NCBI GenBank assembly: GCA_009869945.1
Contig: WIXG01000286.1
Span: forward strand, 38,389-102,388
From: Mesaphorura yosii
Taxonomy: Eukaryota > Arthropoda > Collembola > Poduromorpha > Tullbergiidae
Direction of reading: 5' to 3'
Length of the DNA: 64,000 nucleotides
The position numbers and the translations under genes were made by a program. The notes under the pieces were generated by a model. The model was not told the DNA's origin. It saw nothing but the letters and a program-made list of their open reading frames with translations, and ran no database searches. Below are positions 56,619 through 64,000 of the stretch, one piece after another (position 1 is the first letter of the stretch; every line of letters starts with the position of its first letter).

Positions 56619-59600
56619 ATGGGAGAACGCGGCGAATTGTCTGTTAAAGTATATTCAAGGAATCAACAACACGTGCCCCCGACGGATCCAAGAGTAATGG
56701 TTCAAGTCATCTGCACCGAGGGTTATTTTTACATCCATAAAACTTTGCTCGTAGTCAACTCACCAATGCTAAAGGAATTGCTGAGAGAGGTGAGTGCAAA
56801 AGGACAAGCATTGCGTGATTTGAGTAATTTCTTTCATTGTCCAACTGATCAACTGCGATGTGTTTCCTTTTCTCAGGACACTGAAGACACACCTGTGCTC
56901 AGGCTGGCAGATGTTGATGTTCAAGTCGCCGAGAAATTATTTCGCTGCATATACCAAGGTTACACCGTCGCCACAGGCTTTGCGGAGGTACGAGCAATCG
57001 AGTCATTGGCTCGGTCGCTGGACTTCCGTCCATTCACTTCGACGGTAGCGACTCGTGAAGACAAATCCAGATCTTGTCCACTGATCTCTTGTCTGGGGAA
57101 CCCGGTCGTGGAAGTGCCAAGAACGAATGTCCCCGTCGTCACTGCACCCGTTCGGGTGAATCAGCAGTCCACTTCTGCTAGCAATGGCAACACCACGAAT
57201 CCTGCTGCTACCGCAGCCGGGTCAGCTCCTCCTCTAGAGCGATGCGCTCCGCCTCCATCACTCGGTTTTGCGCCCATAGTCAACCGCAGGAATTCCAGCC
57301 CTTACCTTAGCATTCTACCCACTTCGTTCTCAACCAGTGCGCTTGTTGACTTCAGTCAACGCCAATCCGGCTTTCAACAGCTTAGAAATAAACTGGCAGG
57401 CATCCGTGAACTCAAAGGAGAGACGGAGAGTAACCAAGCCCCATCTGGAAGTCGGCAGCATGGAAATTACTGTTACGACAATCGTGCGGACAGAACGGAA
57501 AATACACAAGCTCCTTCTTTCCTTCGACAAAATTCAAGCGACGCGCCAAGAAAGAGAAAACGGGAAGAGCTGCCAGTGTTCATGAAAACCATCCGTGAGC
57601 CTTCGCCAAACAAAGTTCCTCGTGTCGATTGCCGTGATCCTGTACTCGCGTCGTCGGACCCCCAGCAATCCACGTCCAAAGCTTGTCCACCGGCAGGAGG
57701 CAAGAAGGTGACCGAAATGTATATTCCATCGTTTCGTAAAATACTACCAAACCCTGTGTTGTCGCCCGATCGAATTCCTCGTGAAAATCCGATTCGAAAG
57801 CCCAAACCGAAGCCAGAGGAAGTACCCTGCCCAACCCGAGGTAAGAAAGAAATGCGAGCCGGCCGTGACTTTAGCCAATTTTCCTGAGTTTTCCTGACTA
57901 AATGTTGAGTGTCCTCATTTTCTAGCTTCCATGCGCAATGCTCTCATGAAACAGCAACGTGAACAGCAACCGTCAAGTACTCAGCAAAATGTCGGAACTG
58001 CTGGTACTAGATCTAAAAGTGATAAAGATAAAGTGAATACTGCCCAGCAAGAAGACGCTAGTAATGAATCCGGGCAAGTACCCAAAGGTAAATTGTAAAA
58101 ATTGTATTGTTTTTTAAGGGCCTGGCTACAGTCGTATGTCAGTCATTTTATGTAATTTCTCTGTGTGCTGCAGATGATGATGGATCTGATGGGCGTCAGG
58201 GAGGTCAGAAATGTTACTTCTGTGGATCAGAATTACGAACCATTAAAGGTAGCCACCGTACACTGTGATATCTGAAAGCCAATACTTAATATGATTTATA
58301 ATGACTGACTGAATAATCATTCAATCCCGGCAGAATTGGTTGACCATCTCAAGACATGCATGAGTCATTTAAATGTCACTCTGGCTACATTGACCAACAG
58401 GACGTGCACTTTCTGTGCGAAGAAACTTCGTAGACGCAGTTCAGTAAGCGCTTATCTGAGACATTTGATCCGATGCTGCAATGAACTAGTAACCCGTAAG
58501 TTCGCCATTCATTATTTCCTTTCAAAACACATTCCGGCCTTTGCGGTCCATCTTGTCTAGTAGTTCAGTTGAATTTATGTCACGAATAATCTCTTATGCA
58601 GCGAATGCGGATAGCAGTGTCACTAGTGCGAGCAAGAATGCACCTGCTACTAGAAAGAAGTCTGATAAGAATGATGCAAAGGATACTGCTAAAAAATCTC
58701 CCGACAAGAATATGGCTGCTACAAACGAAATCTCTGATAAGAAAAACGCAGGGAATTCCACCCCTAAGAACGTGGCTCCTAGCAATAAATTTTCTGATAA
58801 AAACAAAGCAGAGGACGGCTCCAAGAAGTCTGCATATAAGAATGTGGCTGATAACAGCAAAATGTCTGAGAAAAGGAATGCAGTGAGAGTCACCAGAAAT
58901 TCCGCCGATAAGAACACGGCTACTAGCGATAAAAAGTCTGACCAAAACAACGCAAGGGATGGCTCCAAAAATGTTGCAGATAAGAATGTGGCTGATTATA
59001 GCAGAATGTCTGAGAAAAAGAATGCGGTGAGAGTCACCAGAAATTCCGCCGATAAGAACACGGCTGTTGCCAACAAAAAGTCTGATAATAGTAACGCGGA
59101 GGACGTCTTCAAAAGTCCTGCATATAAGAACGCCGCGTCTGAAAAAAGGAATGCAGTGAGAGTCACCAGAAATTCCGCCGATAAGGGTACAGCTAATATC
59201 GACAAGAATTTCGATAAGACAGCAGATGTTGACAAGAAAGCTGGTGGCGAGAACCTGGACAAAAGGAACGTCGCTGAGAATGGGAAATATTCTGCCAATA
59301 AGAACTCAGTTGATGCCAACCGTAATTCGACAAGTAAGAACGCTGCCAACTCCGGTAGAAATTCTGTCAACAAGGGTGCTGTTGATACAAGGAAGAAACC
59401 GGACAAGAAAGATGTCGATGATAATGCGGTTGGAGCCGGCAATATTCCTACTAGCACAAACTCTCGAAACGCGGTCCGGAAGAAAGCATCGGTTCAGAAC
59501 ACCAAGCAATCACCAGGATCTGACAGCAGCATTTGTTCTTCTGCGTCCTCGTTCGGCTCTCCACTCACACAGGGAGAAGTAATTGAACTTGGCAACTTAA

Positions 59601-62375
59601 CGATTCCACTCGGCGTAAGCGTAAGCGGTGTAAAACAATTGGCTAAAAAGTATAAGAAAAAACTCAATATTGGCGACATGTTTTTGGCGGTGTGTTTTCC
59701 TAAAAAGGGAATGCAGCAGGTGCCAACGCCTGGACATTGTGGGCCAAAAACTGCTGCACCTGGGAGGAATGAAGTTCCAAAGGGAGACGCGGTGTCTGGT
59801 TCTGGTGATAAAAATAAGAAATCAGCCGTCTCGAGTAAAGACCAAGACCCGTCTTATGGTGAACTAGAAGCTTTAAAAGACATGGGCGCCTTAAAAATAT
59901 CTGATCCAAAAAGAAAAACGCGTGACCATGGTAAGAAATACTTCTACTACTACTCGATTGAAAGCTTTATTTTATTTCTAATATGTATTTAAACAAATGA
60001 TTTGCTTTCAGGAAAGAACATTGAACGAACGATCACACCGATGACTGGCCCATCGTCGGCAGCCTTGCGGCAGATCCTTGCTGACCGAGAAAAGTGTCTA
60101 CGCACTCCCACAAAACCACAACAGGGAGACCAGGCAGCCGCTTCACCGCCGCCGAAGCCGGTATTTAAGAAGCCTGGACCAGCCTGCGCGACTGGACGAA
60201 GATCAATCTCGGCAAACACCGGTGCAAGTCGGACCCCTTCGACATCGACGTCCGTTACTTCTTTGAAAATAGAAGAACGTCCTGGAGTCGCCACACCCGG
60301 CTTTAACAACACCGCCGGCACACAGTCAACACCTGCATCAGTGAAGGGACCAACTCAGATTCAAAGCGTGACGGAAGTGTCATCACCTGACGGACACATT
60401 GCCAACCCGCAAACCAGTTCTAATCAGGTGCCTGCTGCTTCACCACAGTCTCCAGGAGACAGGCCAAACATTGTGAGGATCTCTTCAATCAACTTGAATC
60501 CCAGGAGCAAGGCCGCTGAAATTAACACTGTCAACACCGTCATTGCCGGCGTAGCTGCAGACAAATCACCACTTTCGTGTTTGCCTAGCCAGCAGACAGG
60601 CGCCAACAGCGCGGCTGCAGCGCCCAGGCATTCACTGAACAGAATCGCGGGATCATTTTCACGTCTGGTAACGGCAGCTAGGGCACAGGAGGCAGCTAAA
60701 CAGCAGCAAGCGGCTAAACAGAAGGAAACAGTTAAACAGCAACAAGCAGTCCAAATTTTTGAAGGACGACCGATGCCCCTGTCGAGAAAGAAAGCGGTTT
60801 CTGCCTATTCAAATGTAAATGCTTCGAATTCTGAGGTGAGACATACCTCGCCATTTGGAAAGCAGCCTGAATACCAGTCACGATACGCAACACGAACAGC
60901 AGAACAAAGACAGCGAGAAATTGATAGGCGAGTCAGAAGCCCTGCTCTGCAGACCGAAAGGCGAACTTTGACAAGTCAACAATTAATACTTCCCCAAAAA
61001 AGAAGTCTGGACAGCACAGATAAGACTGAAGGCGGGGCCAGCACTACGTCGAGGCTAAAAATTCCTCGTCAAGCTGAAGTTTCTACATTGGGGAGTGGAA
61101 ATTCTGAGGAGCTCACCGCGGGCGGGACCGCAAACTCGATAACGGCAGAACAATATGAAAACTCTTCGAATGTACCTGTCAATGCAGATGATTTCCCGGA
61201 AAACCGGGGTATGCAACGAGCGGAGTCGGTCTCCTCAATAAAAATCCTGGACGTCAGAAGCCTCGCACAGGAATATGCTGCAGCTGAAGCGGAAGTGGAA
61301 ACGAATCAATCCAGCCAGTTCAGCATCCATTTGAACGCCGAGACTCAAAAGGCTGAGTCGGGCGCAGCTTCCACGAGCACGAGCATTTTTGCAAACTCGA
61401 AAGATGACAGGTCGGCCTGCACTGCGAAACAGGGCAAGGCTGAGACCTATGATTCTTCCGTAAAAAGACGGGGGAAGGCCTTTCTGGACCGCTTGACGTT
61501 CAGTACAAAGGTGGCCAATGTTGTCAAAAACCTAGGCAGGGCGTTAAATGGACCGGTGCCGGCAGAAGCGAGTTCAAGTTCAATTTCAGCAGGAGTTTCG
61601 GCGCAGAGTACACAAAGTGCCAATACCAATAGAAATGCTGTTCGCGAAGAGTCCAGACACGTGTCTTCTATTATTCCAGGTGAGAAGAAAGCATTTCACC
61701 ACCAACTAAAAAAAATTCAGTATTTAATTGTTGCATACTCATAATCGTATAATGCCACCTTTTTGGATAGAGTCAAGGCCAACGGGAACTGACGCTGGTA
61801 GAAGCGACGGACAGTCAAGCTTCAGCCACAAGGCTTCATCTTCACGTACATCAGCAAAGAATAAGGAAAAAGAGAAACCAGCTGTATCATCCGCAAATCA
61901 GCCTGGAGCGGTCGTGCCGTGGCTAGAGAATGCAAGCGGTATTTTGACCTCTGATATGCCGTCATCATCAACATTTATTTACGCGCCTTTACCAGATGAA
62001 TCTTTTAATACTGTATATCCTTTGACTGAAGGGGATGAGCCGTTGGTGGAAAATCCGGTGAGTCCAGACGAAGGTGCATCGATTGATCCGCTGGCAATGG
62101 ACGTTGACAACCATGAACATGGAAATAATGAAGAAGAGGTTCGAAATCCCGGCAATCAAGCTCGGGCGCACGAAGCAGATGGCAGTCTCGATTTGGGATA
62201 TGTCGGTCCCCGTGATCTGACGTCGATGGCAATGGTGACAGCGCCGTCACAACTCGAGGATATCCCAAGACATGAAGAAGTAGTGACAGCCGAGGGACGA
62301 AGGGTCTTCAGGTGTTCGGCGTGCAGGATGGTTTATACTTGCCTCGACACCTTCCAAGACCATATTTGTTATTAA
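56619..62375 (+). CDS. BTB domain / zinc-finger / Lys-Asn-rich repeat protein of novel architecture
   Basis: No known orthologue recognised. Eight exons, all phase-consistent: 56619-56789, 56877-57840, 57926-58087, 58174-58248, 58334-58495, 58602-59930, 60012-61679 and 61771-62375, giving 1711 residues. An N-terminal BTB/POZ-like fold (residues about 25-115) reads VQVICTEGYFYIHKTLLVVN, SPMLKELLRE, then VLRLADVDVQVAEKLFRCIY. Next is a Ser/Pro-rich linker with nuclear-type basic clusters (APRKRKREELPVF). Two adjacent CCHC-like modules sit in exons 4-5: KCYFCGSELRTIKELVDHLK with TCMSH, and TCTFCAKKLRRRSSVSAYLR with HLIRCC. Exon 6 is dominated by degenerate Lys/Asn/Ser/Ala repeats including three near-identical NAVRVTRNSADK units. 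A long Ser/Thr/Gln-rich region follows. The protein ends with a lone finger, FRCSACRMVYTCLDTFQDHI CY. A nuclear, chromatin-associated role is inference only. The start is the first ATG before the BTB strand. Intron 1 happens to be open in frame. Confidence 0.75.
58871..59200 (+). repeat. Internal coding repeat, NAVRVTRNSADK units
   Basis: Three copies (starting near 58871, 59017 and 59141) of a unit of about 50 bases encoding K-R/K-NAVRVTRNSADK. Copies are nearly base-identical within a longer array of looser KKSDKN/KNVAD units, pointing to recent unequal exchange inside exon 6. Confidence 0.8.
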
Positions 62376-63100
62376 TTCGAAGCAAAACAAACAAAATGAC
62401 TTGTAAATAGAGGATTGCTTACTACTACTTACTTTGAGTTTAATTTAAATTTGACATTTTTACATTACATTATCAATATCTTGTTGACAACTTTTGTAGT
62501 CTTAAGTTAGTTTTCTCAATTTTTACGCAAGTCTTCTGGTTCAAGAAACAGAGATGGCCTCATGTTTGAAGAGATTTCGTCGTCTAGGAAGCTAAGATCA
62601 TCACTGTTCGCGAAAAATGAAATGAAATGAAGTCATATGAATTCGCACGTGTAAACTGATTCTTGTGAATCTCAGCTAGCAAATCTCTGTGTTCAATTTT
62701 ACTTAATTAATTTACATAAGTTTTACGTAATTTACGATCTTGAATGAATATTCTCATATTTTGCTTTATTTCCTAATGCTATGACTTCTTGATTTTTGTC
62801 GTATGACTTATAAGCACGACTAGCCTTCAGTCACTCGATGAAATGATGTTAAATAATTATTAAGGATGTACGCAATAGCCGAATGGCAAAGTCCATCTAT
62901 GGTACTTAAAAGTCTGAGATAAAAACGCCAATGAAATTAATTATTTATGCTAACTTATATTTTTACATGTTTTGTATCCAGAAATTAATTATGCTTACTA
63001 TAGTCGTTACTTCATCATTGTATTCAATTGACGTTAATTAATGTCTGATGCGAGATTAAATTAGGTTATGAGATTTTGGGTTTGAGCTGTTGGCTTTATT
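62376..63100. other. 3' UTR of the BTB gene and intergenic AT-rich DNA
   Basis: No coding sequence seen. AT-rich, with no clear polyadenylation hexamer close to the stop. Confidence 0.45.
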
Positions 63101-63103
63101 ATC

Positions 63104-63430
63104 TGGCATCAATGCGTTACCTACTCGCTCAAACATGATATTGACTCCGGCAGTCCGGAGAATATCGCCAGGCGTCAGGACCCTGAAGAATTGGTGCATG
63201 CTAAACGCAAGTCAAAACACGCGGCGTACTGGGCGCCTTACCTGGACCCACCCACCTTCTTGCACTCGAGCTCGGTCCTCAAGGGGTTAAGACCGGCATG
63301 CGTCGTGTTTCAGGAGGCATTAGAAGTGCAGCATTTACTTGAGAGGGTGACAGCAATTGAGCAACATTGGATCCCTGAAATCTGCCCCGCAGAACAGGGT
63401 GTGCGGTGGGTCTGTCGGACGCGAGTCGTG
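63104..63430 (+). pseudogene. Fragment resembling the DEAH helicase DHX37/kurz
   Basis: One open frame of about 108 codons reads IARRQDPEELVHAKRKSKHA, FLHSSSVLKGLRPACVVFQE and VTAIEQHWIPEICPAEQG. This fits the C-terminal part of DHX37/Ecm16 ribosome-biogenesis helicases, which have a pattern of the form FIHPSSVL-x-YQE-x-VTAIEPEWLP. The order and spacing match. No other helicase exon lies in the 600 bases on either side, and the sequence after 63430 does not continue the family. So this is an isolated fragment, or one exon of a very spread-out gene. Assignment rests on recognition of a short segment. Confidence 0.5.
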
Positions 63431-64000
63431 ATCGGAGTAATTTTTCTGTATTGAATTAACGATGCTATTTTGCTAATAATTGTGACCAGCAAATCAGCAG
63501 CCAGCCGTCGGCGCGTGCAGCACCGACGATATCAACGAGTACATCAACTTAACCAACTGCACTACACTCTTAATGTAATAGAAAGTTTATACCCATGTTA
63601 GTTTTATTTTGTGCTGATTATTTTGCAGTTGAATTAAACTCTCATTACATTGCATTGATAAATGATTTAATGAGTTATGATTCACTGTACGCTTTTAATG
63701 CTAAGTTGCAGCACAGGCTACAATTCATGAATTAAAGTATACTCTTGCTCACCAGTTAATCATCGCAGGGTACAATTAATTTGTTGGTTTGGCGCCGAGT
63801 TAAATGGGTCAGCTGAGAAGTAATTTATTCAACTGCTGTTTGGCGAATGCTGGCGGTTCGACTCTTTACAGCTTCGAGAGCACACAAATCGCTGGCAATG
63901 AGGAATCTCTTGCTCAGTACCTTTCTGCAGTGTACTGGCAATGCAAATGGTGGAGAGAGGCACTGCGCTAAAGCTGAGAGAGTAGACAGAAAAGCATTGG
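63431..64000. other. Right-end intergenic sequence
   Basis: No gene or repeat that I can support. Confidence 0.4.

Noticed and set aside
56619-57887. Single-exon reading of the BTB gene to the TGA at 57885
   Set aside because: It contains an in-frame intron 56790-56876 with perfect GTGAGT and TTTTCTCAG signals interrupting the BTB fold, and a good donor at 57841 continues the protein into further coding exons.
58580-59457. Minus-strand hydrophobic Leu/Phe-rich open frames under the BTB gene
   Set aside because: Antisense of Lys/Asn codons (AAR/AAY read as TTN). They look like membrane proteins only for that reason.
1-64000. tRNA genes, rRNA, CRISPR arrays, bacterial operons
   Set aside because: Looked for T-loop-like GGTTCRA contexts and regular spaced repeats by eye; none was convincing. 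A covariance-model scan would be needed to exclude tRNAs fully.

Overview
This is an arthropod nuclear window. It carries a canonical RR-2 chitin-binding cuticle protein gene, protein-coding genes with short GT-AG introns (mostly 50-150 bp), and orthologues of conserved animal proteins. Which arthropod lineage it comes from cannot be settled from the sequence. All exon coordinates were derived by hand from splice signals, reading phase and recognised protein families. No database search was run.

Layout, left to right. At 0-5.5 kb lie CHMP2A (+, ESCRT-III) and SGF29 (-, SAGA/ATAC reader), followed by a degenerate TPR-protein locus. At 5.8-9.2 kb is an eleven-exon NRF-6-type membrane acyltransferase (+), and at 9.4-10.2 kb a frame-disrupted acidic gene (-). 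At 10.7-17 kb a five-exon type II membrane protein (-) has a Pro-rich middle and two furin-like sites before a CxCxCxC tail. At 17-26 kb is a long gene-poor stretch containing one MULE transposase corpse (-). At 26-29.2 kb is a secreted glycine-rich structural protein (+) with a TATA promoter, followed at 29.8-30.9 kb by an exon-structured remnant of mitochondrial aspartyl-tRNA synthetase. At 31.9-38.3 kb is Sobp (+), with a 3.6-kb intron and probably a long 3' UTR.

At 42.3-43.8 kb is UBE2J1 (-, ER-anchored E2), followed at 44.9-45.5 kb by an inverted, dead UBE2J1 copy. At 46.5-48.4 kb is PPT1 (+, lysosomal thioesterase), followed by a broken tandem copy of its 3' end. At 49.4-50.9 kb is a MICOS/ApoO-like gene (-) with a Cys- and EAPK-rich tail, and at 51.4-52.1 kb the cuticle protein gene (-). 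At 56.6-62.4 kb a large BTB/zinc-finger/Lys-rich-repeat protein (+) has an architecture I do not recognise. At 63.1-63.4 kb is a fragment resembling a DHX37/kurz helicase.

The genes do not form one pathway. The recurring theme is gene-fragment duplication. UBE2J1, PPT1, DARS2, a TPR protein and a DHX37-like helicase are each represented by damaged fragments, and the first four of these still show introns or splice sites. That points to DNA-level duplication or decay in place rather than retroposition. The most unusual items are the BTB protein, the furin-site membrane protein, and the near-identical patch shared between UBE2J1 and its otherwise diverged inverted pseudogene.
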